This document shows positions 38,738 to 48,852 of a stretch of DNA of 64,000 nucleotides, piece after piece. The notes beneath the pieces are model-generated. The model made no database searches. It was given only the letters and a program-made list of their open reading frames with translations, and was not told the origin of the DNA. Made by a program: the position numbers and the translations under genes. Positions within the stretch are counted from its first letter, which is position 1. Each line of letters starts with the position of its first letter. Source of the DNA: Arcobacteraceae bacterium (GTDB taxonomy: Bacteria > Campylobacterota > Campylobacteria > Campylobacterales > Arcobacteraceae); contig JAGLOP010000010.1 in NCBI GenBank assembly GCA_023138835.1, positions 1 through 64,000 of the forward strand, in the 5' to 3' direction.

Positions 38738-39709
38738 ATGAATAATCCAATGATTAAATTAATTAAAACAGCTTTTAAAGATGAAAGCAAGTTTAAATCT
38801 TTAGAAAATGTATATGATTTATATGACCAGTTACAATACAGTGAAAACCTCAATGAGATGGCTTCTAGTTTATATGATTGGTTAGAGGATAAATATAAAG
38901 TAACTAATATTAATTTTTATCTATTTGATATGGAATGTAACAAGAATACAACTATTTTAAAATATGGTGAAGAGTTTACTTTGAATGATGAATTTGTATT
39001 TTATTTTATTATAAATACTCACACAGATATCAATGCAATAGTTTCATTTAAAGCATCTTCGTTAGCTCAGTATGATGTGATAAATGATGATTATAGTTTT
39101 ATAGAAGCTGCTTTTTTTCAAATATCACCAATACTTCAAAATGGGATTATTAAAAAACATCATATTGAAGCTTCTTCAATTGATAGCGTTACAGATGTTT
39201 ATAATAGAAAATATCTAATTGAAAGAATTCATAAAATAATATCACTGTCAAGTGATGAAGAAGAAAAAAATATTACATTCTTAATGATTGGTATTGATCA
39301 TTTTAAAGCTGTAATTGATGAGTTTGATTATGATATTGGAGATAAGGTATTGATTGAATTGGCAAAAGTAATTCATGGAAATATTAAAGATTTTGATATA
39401 GTTGCCAGATTAACAGGAGATGAATTTCTTATAGCATTGCTTGATTTGCCTGCATCGTCTTATGCGATTGAAATTGCTCAAAGAATTATTGAAAAATTTG
39501 CTCAAACTCAAGTGGTTATAGATGAAAAAAAAGATTTAGTATTGAAAAAAACAATTTGTATAGGAATTTCATCTTACCCGCAAGATAATAAAAAAATAGC
39601 AGAGGTATTAAAAAATGCTGACAGCTTTTTATATGAAGCTAAAAACAAAGGCAGAAGCCAATATGCTGTTTACTCTAAAGATGAGTTAAGCAGTATTGAT
39701 TTATTTTAA
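38738..39709 (+). CDS. GGDEF-domain protein (putative diguanylate cyclase, TGDEF variant)
   Basis: DSVTDVYNRKYLIERI, FLMIGIDHFKAVIDEFDYDIGDKVL, VARLTGDEFLIAL, GISSYPQD. Confidence 0.88.
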   Translation: MNNPMIKLIKTAFKDESKFKSLENVYDLYDQLQYSENLNEMASSLYDWLEDKYKVTNINFYLFDMECNKNTTILKYGEEFTLNDEFVFYFIINTHTDINAIVSFKASSLAQYDVINDDYSFIEAAFFQISPILQNGIIKKHHIEASSIDSVTDVYNRKYLIERIHKIISLSSDEEEKNITFLMIGIDHFKAVIDEFDYDIGDKVLIELAKVIHGNIKDFDIVARLTGDEFLIALLDLPASSYAIEIAQRIIEKFAQTQVVIDEKKDLVLKKTICIGISSYPQDNKKIAEVLKNADSFLYEAKNKGRSQYAVYSKDELSSIDLF

Positions 39710-39721
39710 AAGGAAAAAACA

Positions 39722-41020
39722 TTGTTAAGATTTGCACCAAGTCCAACTGGAGATATGCATATAGGTAACTTACGGGTTGCTTTATTTAACCATATCTTGT
39801 CAAAACAGTTAAAAGAAAATTTAATTATCAGAATTGAAGATACAGATAAAGAACAAAATATTGAGGGAAAAGATAAAGAGATTTTAGAAATTCTTGGTCT
39901 TTTTTCTATTGATTTTACACAAGTTTTATATCAAAGTGAAAATATAAAACACCATGTACAAATGGCTATGCAATTAATTCTTAAGAAAAAAGCATTTAAT
40001 TGTTTTTGTACGGATGAGAAGTTAGAGTTAAGTAGAGAACAAGCTAAAGATGAGGGTAAGCCTTACCGTTATGATTCATATTGTGAGATTTTACCTGACA
40101 GTGCTGTTATAGACAATGAAAATCCATTTACAGTTAGAATTAAAATGCCGGAAAATAATATTAAATTTACTGATAAATTAAAAGGTGAATTTGATTTTAC
40201 CCCTTTTGATATAGATAGTTTTATAATTTTACGAAAAGATAAAACACCGACATATAACTATGCTTGTGCAGTTGATGATATGTTATGTAATATATCTACC
40301 GTAATCAGAGGTGAAGATCACTTGTCAAATACTCCAAAACAAATTCATATAAGACAATCTTTGGGATATGACCAAGAGATTAATTATATTCATCTTCCAA
40401 TTATTTTAAACCTTGAAACAGGTGAAAAGATGAGTAAAAGAGATGATGCTTCAAGTGTAAAATGGTTGGTTGATGAAGGTTTTTTGCCAGCAGCAGTTGC
40501 CAATTATCTTGTACTTTTAGGATACAATCCACCAACTGAAATATTTACCGTTGAAGAGGCAATTGAGTGGTTTGATATAAGTAAGATTTCAAAAGCACCG
40601 GCTAAATTTGATATTGCAAAATTAAAATTTATTAATCGTGAACATATAAAAATGATAGATGAAATGAGATTATCAAAGCTTATTGGATTTGCTGATAAAG
40701 ATATTGGAAAGTTAGCTAAAATTTATATTGAAGAGTGTAATACTATCAAAGAGATTAAGCAAAAAATAGATGCAATCTTTAGTCAAAAAGAGACTTTAGA
40801 AAATTTCGAAGAAGAGTTTCTAAAACTAAAAGATTGTTTGCAAAATGCACCGTTTATTGATGGTTTTGATGAGCTAAAAAAATATATTACTGCTCAAACC
40901 AAATTAAAAGGTAATAATCTGTTTATGCCGTTAAGATTTGCTCTGACAGGTGTAACAAATGGACCGAACTTAAGTGAAATATACCCACTTATTAAAAATT
41001 ATTTAGGAGAAATCATATGA
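39722..41020 (+). CDS. gltX: Glutamate--tRNA ligase (TTG start)
   Basis: [22 protein letters not shown] (HIGN), [13 protein letters not shown] (KMSKR). Confidence 0.93.
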   Translation: MLRFAPSPTGDMHIGNLRVALFNHILSKQLKENLIIRIEDTDKEQNIEGKDKEILEILGLFSIDFTQVLYQSENIKHHVQMAMQLILKKKAFNCFCTDEKLELSREQAKDEGKPYRYDSYCEILPDSAVIDNENPFTVRIKMPENNIKFTDKLKGEFDFTPFDIDSFIILRKDKTPTYNYACAVDDMLCNISTVIRGEDHLSNTPKQIHIRQSLGYDQEINYIHLPIILNLETGEKMSKRDDASSVKWLVDEGFLPAAVANYLVLLGYNPPTEIFTVEEAIEWFDISKISKAPAKFDIAKLKFINREHIKMIDEMRLSKLIGFADKDIGKLAKIYIEECNTIKEIKQKIDAIFSQKETLENFEEEFLKLKDCLQNAPFIDGFDELKKYITAQTKLKGNNLFMPLRFALTGVTNGPNLSEIYPLIKNYLGEII

Positions 41021-41298
41021 TAGATTCATTAATTGTTGCTTTTGCAACTATACTTATAACTATAATATCTTTATATAAGTGGATTATAATAATAGGTGCT
41101 TTACTTTCTTGGGTGCAGCCAGACCCATATAATCCAATTGTGCAGATGATTTATAGATTAACTGAACCGGCTTATGCATTGGTTCGAAGATTTATACCTA
41201 CAGTATTTGGCGGTATGGATATGGCACCACTTATTTTAATATTTGCATTGCAGTTCTTAGAAATATTTTTATCAAATTTATTTAGCGGAATGATGTAA
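41017..41298 (+). CDS. YggT family membrane protein
   Basis: [38 protein letters not shown]. Confidence 0.88.
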   Translation: MIDSLIVAFATILITIISLYKWIIIIGALLSWVQPDPYNPIVQMIYRLTEPAYALVRRFIPTVFGGMDMAPLILIFALQFLEIFLSNLFSGMM

Positions 41299-41324
41299 AA
41301 AAAGGAATATTTTATCATTTTAGA

Positions 41325-41400
41325 GCTATGTTAAAATTTTATTGATTTTATTAACATAGAAAAAAGCTATGTTAAATTATATACCTTTTTTTAACATAGC
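41325..41400. repeat. Four copies of GCTATGTTAA in alternating orientation at the 3' end of the Fic gene
   Basis: 41325 GCTATGTTAA, 41351 TTAACATAG, 41366 GCTATGTTAA, 41391 TTAACATAGC. Confidence 0.85.
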
Positions 41401-42444
41401 AAATAATTCTGTATTTATATAAAATTTACTATTTTTGATTTGTAAATTTTCCACTATTCCTAAAGCTTCTAACTCTTTAAGATATTTAGATGCAGTTTGT
41501 CTAGTAAGACCTAACCCATCAACTAAAAAATCAATCTTTGTATATGGGTGATTAAATAGTATTTCAACTAAATCTTTACTATAAATCTTTGGTAGTTTTT
41601 CTTGAATAGTTTTCTTTGTATTATCCATTAAAATTGATATGTTTTGTATCAACTCGATAGTTTCTAATGATGTTTGTTCAACACCATCAAGCATATACAT
41701 AATCCACTCTTCCCAGTTGTCTTTAGTTCGTACTTCTTGTAACAATCTATAATAATCACTTTTATGTTTAATGATATAGTTACTAAGATATAAAATAGGG
41801 ATATCAAGTAAATCATTTAAAATTAGATATAAGATATTTATAATTCTACCAGTTCTACCGTTACCATCATAAAAAGGGTGTATCGATTCAAATTGATAAT
41901 GTATGATAGCCATATTTATAAGCGGGTCTATTTCATTAGGCTCATTGATATACTTTTCTAAATTTGCTAAAAGTTTTTCTATTATTTCAAATTGTTGTGG
42001 TGGGGTAAATACTACTTCTCCGGTCTTATCATTTGCCAGATTAGTTCCACTTTGTTTTCTTACACCTGCATCATTTTGTTCTAACTCTTTCTGTATCTCT
42101 ACTATATACTTTTTTAATAGAAGTTTATTATCAGTTACAAGTCTAAAACCTTTTAATAGTGCATTTTTATAGTTCTGTACTTCTTTAGTAGCATTAGATA
42201 GGTTTTTGATATCAAGACTAGCTTTATACAGCTCATCATGAGTTGTGATAATGTTTTCTATCTCACTACTATCTTTTGCTTCTTGTAGGACTAATGAGTT
42301 GATTAGGATATTACTATTTGGTATTATTTTAGCAACACCATTTAACTTAGCCAATGCTTTATTTGATGATATAGATTTTTTTAGTATTTCTTTTGTTTCT
42401 ATATCTTTAGCAAGTGGTAAGTTATTTGGTACAAATTCTTTCAT
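41377..42444 (-). CDS. Fic/DOC family protein with C-terminal winged helix
   Basis: Fic motif HPFYDGNGRTGRI; N-terminal SSEIENIITTHDEL (inhibitory-helix-like); C-terminal KIDFLVDGLGLTRQTASKYLKELEALGIV. Confidence 0.92.
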   Translation of the reverse strand: MKEFVPNNLPLAKDIETKEILKKSISSNKALAKLNGVAKIIPNSNILINSLVLQEAKDSSEIENIITTHDELYKASLDIKNLSNATKEVQNYKNALLKGFRLVTDNKLLLKKYIVEIQKELEQNDAGVRKQSGTNLANDKTGEVVFTPPQQFEIIEKLLANLEKYINEPNEIDPLINMAIIHYQFESIHPFYDGNGRTGRIINILYLILNDLLDIPILYLSNYIIKHKSDYYRLLQEVRTKDNWEEWIMYMLDGVEQTSLETIELIQNISILMDNTKKTIQEKLPKIYSKDLVEILFNHPYTKIDFLVDGLGLTRQTASKYLKELEALGIVENLQIKNSKFYINTELFAMLKKGI

Positions 42445-42515
42445 TTATTTTGTCCTAAAATATTTTAAATATGTTTCATTATAACTGATTTGTGTATACA
42501 AAAGTATTAATCAAA

Positions 42516-43178
42516 TTACCAAATAATTGGTTCTTTGCCTAATTTTTTTAAAATCTCATTCGTTTTGATAAAATGATTGCACCCGAAAAATCCACGATAA
42601 GCTGAAAGTGGACTAGGGTGTACGGCTGTTAAAATATGATGTTTGTTTGTATCAATTATTTTTTGCTTTTTAATTGCAGGTGCTCCCCAAAGTATAAATA
42701 CAATATCTTTACAATGAAGTGAAATATATTTAATAATATTATCTGTAAATATTTGCCACCCTAATTTTTCATGTGACTTAGGATTGGCTTCTTGGACTGT
42801 TAAAATTGCATTTATAAGCAAAACTCCTTGTTTTGCCCATGGTGTTAAATCTCCATCATTACACTTTGAACCGTCTTTATACTCATTATTTATTTCTTTA
42901 AGAATATTTTGCATTGAGGGTGGATTTTTAATATTTTTTGGAGTTGAAAATGCTAAGCCTTGAGCTTGTCCTGCTTTATGATATGGGTCTTGCCCTAAAA
43001 TTACTACTTTCAGATTATCAATAGGTGTCAAATCAAAAGCTGTAAATATTTTGTCTTTTGGTGGAAAAACAGTTGTAGTTTCATATTGTTTATTTAACTC
43101 TAATTCAAGTAGTTTGTAGTAGTCTTTTTGCTGTTCGTTTTTAATTATTTCTTGCCAAGTCATAAGATAATTGTACAC
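42516..43178 (-). CDS. ung: Uracil-DNA glycosylase (start possibly Met at 43163)
   Basis: VVILGQDPYHKAGQAQGLAFS, LLINAILTVQEANPKSH, HPSPLSAYRGFFGCNHF. Confidence 0.93.
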   Translation of the reverse strand: MYNYLMTWQEIIKNEQQKDYYKLLELELNKQYETTTVFPPKDKIFTAFDLTPIDNLKVVILGQDPYHKAGQAQGLAFSTPKNIKNPPSMQNILKEINNEYKDGSKCNDGDLTPWAKQGVLLINAILTVQEANPKSHEKLGWQIFTDNIIKYISLHCKDIVFILWGAPAIKKQKIIDTNKHHILTAVHPSPLSAYRGFFGCNHFIKTNEILKKLGKEPIIW

Positions 43179-43199
43179 TAATTTGGATATAATTCTGCT

Positions 43200-43841
43200 A
43201 TGAAGAAAGCAACAAAAAAAGATATAGAATTTATTAAAGAACAGTTTATAAAAAATTATAGTGATGCAGTTACAGAATTAACTTATACCAATGATTATGA
43301 ACTTTTAATTGCTATTATTTTATCTGCTCAATGTACAGATAAAAGGGTAAATATAATTACTCCGGCACTTTTTAAAAAATATCCAAGCCCAAAAGAACTT
43401 GAAAGTGCCAATTTAGATGATGTAAAGGAACTTTTAAGAAGTTGTAGTTTCTTTAATAATAAGGCACAAAATATTATTAAAATGGCAAAAGTTGTTCAAG
43501 AAGATTTTGATGGAGAAATTCCACAGAATACAAAACAACTTATGAGATTAGCAGGTGTTGGAAATAAAACTGCCAATGTTTTTATGATAGAAGCTCATGG
43601 AGCGAACTTAATGGCTGTTGATACACATGTATTTAGAGTATCTCATAGATTAGGTTTAAGTGATGCCAAAACAGTTGAAAAAACAGAAGAGCAGTTAGTC
43701 AAAAAATTAAAAGATGATTTACATATCTTTCACCAAGCTATGGTATTGTTTGGTAGATATATTTGTAAAGCTGTTAAGCCCGATTGTGGTAAATGTTTTA
43801 TTAAAGAGGTTTGCAAAACTGATAAAACATTTAGAGTTTAA
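43200..43841 (+). CDS. nth: Endonuclease III
   Basis: LSAQCTDKRVN, LAGVGNKTANV HhH, VDTHVFRVSHRLGL, C-terminal CxxCx5C-type cluster. Confidence 0.92.
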   Translation: MKKATKKDIEFIKEQFIKNYSDAVTELTYTNDYELLIAIILSAQCTDKRVNIITPALFKKYPSPKELESANLDDVKELLRSCSFFNNKAQNIIKMAKVVQEDFDGEIPQNTKQLMRLAGVGNKTANVFMIEAHGANLMAVDTHVFRVSHRLGLSDAKTVEKTEEQLVKKLKDDLHIFHQAMVLFGRYICKAVKPDCGKCFIKEVCKTDKTFRV

Positions 43842-43857
43842 ATGTTATTAGTTAATC

Positions 43858-44151
43858 TTACAACTGTGCTAACTTCTGAATAATTTGTTTTGCTTCATCT
43901 TGGGTAAAAAAAATATTTCTTGATAGTTCGCTACTGCATTTTTGAAGAAACAGCTTTTTGAGTTTTATTTTAGTATCTTTATCATCTTTACATTGGCGTA
44001 AGATATTTTTTAATTGATTTTGATATTTTAATATAATTTCACTTTTTTTTACTGATGATGACTTTATTTGATGTTTATTCTTAGTGAAAACAACCACAAT
44101 AATAACTGCAATTACAATTATTATTAGAGTTATTAAAATAATATCAGTCAA
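43858..44151 (-). CDS. Hypothetical membrane-anchored protein
   Basis: N-terminal TM then charged helix. Confidence 0.6.
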   Translation of the reverse strand: MTDIILITLIIIVIAVIIVVVFTKNKHQIKSSSVKKSEIILKYQNQLKNILRQCKDDKDTKIKLKKLFLQKCSSELSRNIFFTQDEAKQIIQKLAQL

Positions 44152-44170
44152 AATTTATCCGTATTGGTGT

Positions 44171-45373
44171 TTATTCTGTAGTACCAAATTCTAAATCAAT
44201 TTGTTGAGCAATCTTTTTAAAATCTATACCGGAAATTGTTTGCAGTGATTCTAAAATTTGTCTTTTTCCATTGATTAATTCTTTTGATTTAATACCATGT
44301 GAAATAGATAAACTAGCTTCTACAAATGCAGATAATTTATCACACTGTTTAAGTGCCAAACCATCTATTGCATCATATTTATCTTCGTTATATTTTGATA
44401 AGTCTTTTACAACTTTAATTTTTCCGTCTACGTTGATTTTATCTAAAAATTCATCTTTTATACCATCGTAAAGTCCGAGTAAATATCCAAAATCTTTTTT
44501 CATTTCATTTGGTACATTTGGTAATATATCATCTTCAATTTTTGTAATTTCATATTCACTGATTAATTCACTAAGTTCATCAACTGAATATTTAACAGGT
44601 GAGATAATATCTCTGGTCAAAGCTTCCGGTAAATCGTGAAATAATGCGGTAAAAAAATTATTTTCTAATCTTTTATCACAGGCATTTATCCTTATTGAAT
44701 AAAAATATCCAAAAATAGCAACGGTTAACATATGTCCTAAAACAGATGTTTCAGGAATTCTGGGAGTTTGAGCCCATCTTTTTTGGAATCTAAGTCTTCC
44801 GCTTAAATCAATTACTTTTGCCAGCTTTTTATTTAAAGCAATTTTACGAACTCCTATTAATTCATAATAATCCTCAATCTCCTCTTCAACCTCTTTTTTG
44901 ACATCTTCAATATCTGATAAAAATGAACTTGTTTGATATACAATATTAAATTCCCATTTAGTTGCTAAATATGAACCGGCTTTTAATATAAACCGCTCTT
45001 TTTTATACATAGTATCATCTGTTAAATAATCTTCAAACTTTTTAAGGAAATTACCATTATCAATATCTTTAATTGAATCTCTGAGTTTTTTTATAACCCA
45101 TTGATTTAATTCAGCACCTTTTTGTTGTAACGCTTTTCTAAATACATCAGGTCTAATATCTGTTACTACTACTCTTCTTAAAAATTCAAAGATACCGGCT
45201 TCTATTAAATGTGTATAATTAACATCCTTTTCAAGTTTGGCTAGAAAGTATGAAATAATGAATTTATGTGCTTGTTTATCAAGCTCAACCAGCTCCATCA
45301 TTCTTGGATAATCATTCCATCGTTGAATTGAAGCTGATGAAAAAATACTCTCTATTATTTTTGGATTTATCAT
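44171..45373 (-). CDS. HD-domain hydrolase
   Basis: HMLTVAIFGYFYSIR...FFTALFHDLPEALTRDIISPVK. Confidence 0.82.
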   Translation of the reverse strand: MINPKIIESIFSSASIQRWNDYPRMMELVELDKQAHKFIISYFLAKLEKDVNYTHLIEAGIFEFLRRVVVTDIRPDVFRKALQQKGAELNQWVIKKLRDSIKDIDNGNFLKKFEDYLTDDTMYKKERFILKAGSYLATKWEFNIVYQTSSFLSDIEDVKKEVEEEIEDYYELIGVRKIALNKKLAKVIDLSGRLRFQKRWAQTPRIPETSVLGHMLTVAIFGYFYSIRINACDKRLENNFFTALFHDLPEALTRDIISPVKYSVDELSELISEYEITKIEDDILPNVPNEMKKDFGYLLGLYDGIKDEFLDKINVDGKIKVVKDLSKYNEDKYDAIDGLALKQCDKLSAFVEASLSISHGIKSKELINGKRQILESLQTISGIDFKKIAQQIDLEFGTTE

Positions 45374-45564
45374 AATATTCTTTTTTCTATACTTTCCTCG
45401 ATCTCTTCAAGTTCATGTTCCAGTTTTTTAATATCTTCTTGAATAACATCTTCAATTGGTGTATCACCTCTTCCAATAAGATATTTCCCGTACATCATAG
45501 CCGCAACCACTCCAAATACTACTACATAAGCTACCCAGTCACTTGGTGGTGTTCCCTTCGTCAT
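45370..45564 (-). CDS. Small membrane protein of unknown function
   Basis: TM followed by coiled-coil; overlapping starts/stops with flanking genes. Confidence 0.65.
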   Translation of the reverse strand: MTKGTPPSDWVAYVVVFGVVAAMMYGKYLIGRGDTPIEDVIQEDIKKLEHELEEIEESIEKRIL

Positions 45565-46007
45565 ATTCTACAACTTCCAAGTTTATTGATTTTTTCAACT
45601 CTACCGGCATGTCTGCCGCCTTGAAATTTATGTGAGTCCCAAGTATTAACAATCGATTCAATTACTCCATATCCAGATACTCTCTCTCCTAGACAAAGTA
45701 TATTTGCATCATTATGTTCTCTTGCCATCGCTGCACTGAAATCATTATGACATAAAGCTGCCCTAATGCCATCAAATTTATTAGCTGCCATGCTCATTCC
45801 AAGTCCAGTACCACAGATTAAAATACCTTTAGTTCCCTCATTTTCTAAAACTGCTTCACAAACTTTTGCAGCAAAATCAGGATAATCAACTCTTGTCTTG
45901 TCAAATGGTCCTAAATCTTCCACTTCATGACCAAGGTTTTCAAATAATTTTTTTACAAAAGCTTTTATCTCTATTCCTGCATGGTCTGCACCAATAAAAT
46001 ACCTCAT
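45561..46007 (-). CDS. rpiB: Ribose-5-phosphate isomerase B
   Basis: IGADHAGIEIKAFVKK, GTKGILICGTGLGMSMAANKFDGIRAALCH. Confidence 0.93.
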   Translation of the reverse strand: MRYFIGADHAGIEIKAFVKKLFENLGHEVEDLGPFDKTRVDYPDFAAKVCEAVLENEGTKGILICGTGLGMSMAANKFDGIRAALCHNDFSAAMAREHNDANILCLGERVSGYGVIESIVNTWDSHKFQGGRHAGRVEKINKLGSCRI

Positions 46008-46789
46008 TAATAAATTCCTTTTTCGTGTGTGGTTGTATCTATGTCTTTAATGTCTTGTTCTAAACTTTTAACAGTTCTAAAAACTCTGTCCCATCTTATT
46101 TTTTTATTTTTATCCCAAGAAAAATATAAAAACCAAGGTTTTCCAACTATATTTTTATATGGTACTGTTCCCCAAAATCTACTGTCATTACTATGATCTC
46201 TATTATCACCCATCATAAAAAATTCATCTTCCGGGATTTGAATAGGCATCATATCAAATAATTGAGTATAAGGTGTATTTCCTTTTGTTACTGCCGGATC
46301 TGTATGAATTCCCGGATGTTCCAGTTTATATGGATCTTTTATCCAAAGTTCATTTGCTATCCATATTCTGTTTTTCATAGGATAATGTTTTTTAATATAT
46401 GCATCCCCCTCTTTTGGACGAAGTAACAGGTGTTTATCTAAAAGTGCAACTAAGTCTCCCCCTGTAGCAACACATCTTTTTACATAATGAATTTTATCAT
46501 TTCCCGGATATCTAAATACTACAATATCACCACGCTTAGGTCTCTCCCCCTCAATTAAATGTCCGTTACCGTTAAAATCAGGTAATACTTTTAATTCAAT
46601 CCAAGGTATTGTAGGAGTTGGTACTCCGTAAGCAAATTTCTTAACAAACAGCATATCTCCAATTAAAAGTGAATTTTTCATACTTCCGCTTGGAATTACA
46701 AAAGCTTGAGCTAAAAAGAAAATAATACTAAGAACTATTACAATAGTTCCAGTCCAACTACCAGACCAGTCATACGCTTTTTTTAACAT
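46007..46789 (-). CDS. lepB: Signal peptidase I
   Basis: IPSGSMKNSLLIGDMLFVKKFAYG, FFMMGDNRDHSNDSRFWG. Confidence 0.94.
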   Translation of the reverse strand: MLKKAYDWSGSWTGTIVIVLSIIFFLAQAFVIPSGSMKNSLLIGDMLFVKKFAYGVPTPTIPWIELKVLPDFNGNGHLIEGERPKRGDIVVFRYPGNDKIHYVKRCVATGGDLVALLDKHLLLRPKEGDAYIKKHYPMKNRIWIANELWIKDPYKLEHPGIHTDPAVTKGNTPYTQLFDMMPIQIPEDEFFMMGDNRDHSNDSRFWGTVPYKNIVGKPWFLYFSWDKNKKIRWDRVFRTVKSLEQDIKDIDTTTHEKGIY

Positions 46790-47635
46790 CTATTTACCTC
46801 TATTTTGTGCAGATTTAACTGTATTCTTTAATAGCATTGCTATTGTCATAGGACCAACTCCACCTGGACTTGGTGTAATATAAGAACATTTTTCTTTAAC
46901 ATTGTCAAAATCCACATCGCCAACTAGTTTTCCACTTTCTAATCTACTTACACCGATATCAATTATAACGGCATTGTCTTTAACCATATCTGCTGTTATC
47001 AGATTTACTTTTCCCACCCCGACACAAATAATATCGGCATTTAAAGTATGAGCTTTTAAATCATCAGTATATATATGACAAATATCAACAGTTGCATTTG
47101 CATTCAGCATTAGTGCAGCCATAGGTTTTCCAACTATATCAGATGCTCCTACTACACATACATTTTTACCCTTTGGGTCAATCTTATATTCTTCAAGAAG
47201 CTTCATAACTCCATAAGGAGTCGCAGGTATATATCCATCAAGTCCGGCTACTACACGACCTACATTGTATGGATGAAAACCATCTACATCTTTTTTTGGA
47301 TCAATTGCTTCAAGCATTGCTGTCGTATCTATATGTTTTGGCAATGGAAGTTGTACTAAAATACCATCAATATTTGGATTTTTATTCATCATCTCAATTA
47401 TTTCTAATATATTGTCTTGCGAAATTGATTCGGGCATCTCATGAACAATTGAATAGATACCGGCTTCCTTGCAAGCTTTGCTTTTCATATTTACATATGT
47501 GGCACTTGCAGAATCTGCACCTACTAAAACTACTGCAAGTCCAGGAGTGACATTTTCTTTTTGTAGAATCTCTACATCTTTTTTTACATCTGCTTTTATT
47601 TTTTTTGAGAGAGCTCTTCCATCAAGAATAGTCAT
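46790..47635 (-). CDS. folD: Bifunctional methylenetetrahydrofolate dehydrogenase/cyclohydrolase
   Basis: GILVQLPLPKHID, PCxP-region equivalent, VVGASDIVGKPMAALML, PSPGGVGPMTIAMLL. Confidence 0.95.
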   Translation of the reverse strand: MTILDGRALSKKIKADVKKDVEILQKENVTPGLAVVLVGADSASATYVNMKSKACKEAGIYSIVHEMPESISQDNILEIIEMMNKNPNIDGILVQLPLPKHIDTTAMLEAIDPKKDVDGFHPYNVGRVVAGLDGYIPATPYGVMKLLEEYKIDPKGKNVCVVGASDIVGKPMAALMLNANATVDICHIYTDDLKAHTLNADIICVGVGKVNLITADMVKDNAVIIDIGVSRLESGKLVGDVDFDNVKEKCSYITPSPGGVGPMTIAMLLKNTVKSAQNRGK

Positions 47636-47695
47636 CTAATAGTTCCTAATATTTGTTTATTTGAGGTGATTATATCCAATTTATACTTTATAATT

Positions 47696-48307
47696 TTATT
47701 GTACAAAAGAATTTAATTCATCTTTAATATTGAGATATTTTAAATCTTTTTTAGTTGTTACTTTTTGACAATCTTTACATATAATAATAAGATTTTCAAG
47801 GTAAAATTGTCCGCCGTCTTTAATAGATTTTAATAAAAACAGATGGATATTTTCCGGTTTTGTATGAATGCCGCATCTTTGACAAATATTATTGTCTCGC
47901 ACAGCTACAACCATTTTTCTTTTAGCCCAGTCATCGGGTAGTTTTGTACCAATTGGTTTGGCATTAAATGTATAGCTGTCCCAGAGTTGATTTTGTGATA
48001 TTGGACGAGGAGTGAAGTTTGTATCAATGTCGGTATTTATAAATTGTTCTACTAAATTATCAATTATTGTGTAACATCTGGTTTTAGGATTTAACTCATT
48101 TTGAGATGAATTTATAATTTTATAATTAAAATTTATTTTTGGATGATTTGTTTGAAGATACTCTTTAATTTGTTTTTCAAACAGATCAAAATCTATCTCT
48201 TGATAATAAGCTTTAAATATTTTTTTTCTATATATATAAAGAAACGAAAAAATAACTACTATAAGAATAGTAGAAGATATGATAAAATCATTACCTAAAA
48301 AAGCCAT
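47696..48307 (-). CDS. HNH-like zinc-finger domain protein with N-terminal TM
   Basis: CQRCGIHTKPENIHLFLLKSIKDGGQFYLENLIIICKDCQK. Confidence 0.65.
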   Translation of the reverse strand: MAFLGNDFIISSTILIVVIFSFLYIYRKKIFKAYYQEIDFDLFEKQIKEYLQTNHPKINFNYKIINSSQNELNPKTRCYTIIDNLVEQFINTDIDTNFTPRPISQNQLWDSYTFNAKPIGTKLPDDWAKRKMVVAVRDNNICQRCGIHTKPENIHLFLLKSIKDGGQFYLENLIIICKDCQKVTTKKDLKYLNIKDELNSFVQ

Positions 48308-48319
48308 GAGAGGCTTTTC

Positions 48320-48703
48320 CTAGTTTACTGTAACTTCTACAGGTGTTGATTCCCAAACACCATGTTTAGTACAATAAGCTTGTGCTACAAGGTTAAGTTT
48401 AGAACCCATTGGTCTAATAGTAAATGTAACAGTGGCATGAGATTTTTCATTTCCATAAGTACCAGCTACAAAATCAGCACGAGCCAATAAAGTTTCACCG
48501 TTATATAAAGCTATATTTGCAATATAATGATCAAAATCATCTGGATGAGTGTATTCTTCTCCCATTTTAACCATTACCTTAAAAGTTTCACCTTTTGTTG
48601 CTGTTGTATCACAGTGGATAAATGGAGAGTGTCTATCAATATAATCTTTTTTAGCTTCTCTCTCAACTGTATCAATATCTACATATTTATTAATCTTTGG
48701 CAT
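48320..48703 (-). CDS. Superoxide reductase (desulfoferrodoxin/neelaredoxin-like)
   Basis: HSPFIHC, EEYTHPDDFDHYIANIALY, YCTKHGVWESTPVEV: 4 His + 1 Cys centre ligands. Confidence 0.82.
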   Translation of the reverse strand: MPKINKYVDIDTVEREAKKDYIDRHSPFIHCDTTATKGETFKVMVKMGEEYTHPDDFDHYIANIALYNGETLLARADFVAGTYGNEKSHATVTFTIRPMGSKLNLVAQAYCTKHGVWESTPVEVTVN

Positions 48704-48816
48704 TTTAGTTCCTTTTATTCTAAATTTTAAAAATTATACACTAATATCATTTAAGTTAAATGCTAAAAGTTGGATTTAATAGAAAAGTTTAAGAAAATCG
48801 TAATATTTAAGTTAAT

Positions 48817-48852
48817 AAAAAAGGGTAAAGAAATCAATCTTTACCCTTTTTT
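48817..48852. terminator. Bidirectional intrinsic terminator
   Basis: AAAAAAGGGTAAAG-8 nt-CTTTACCCTTTTTT perfect 14-bp stem just after the SdhE-like stop. Confidence 0.85.

Noticed and set aside
47269-47550. Plus-strand ORF of 93 aa
   Set aside because: Antisense to folD
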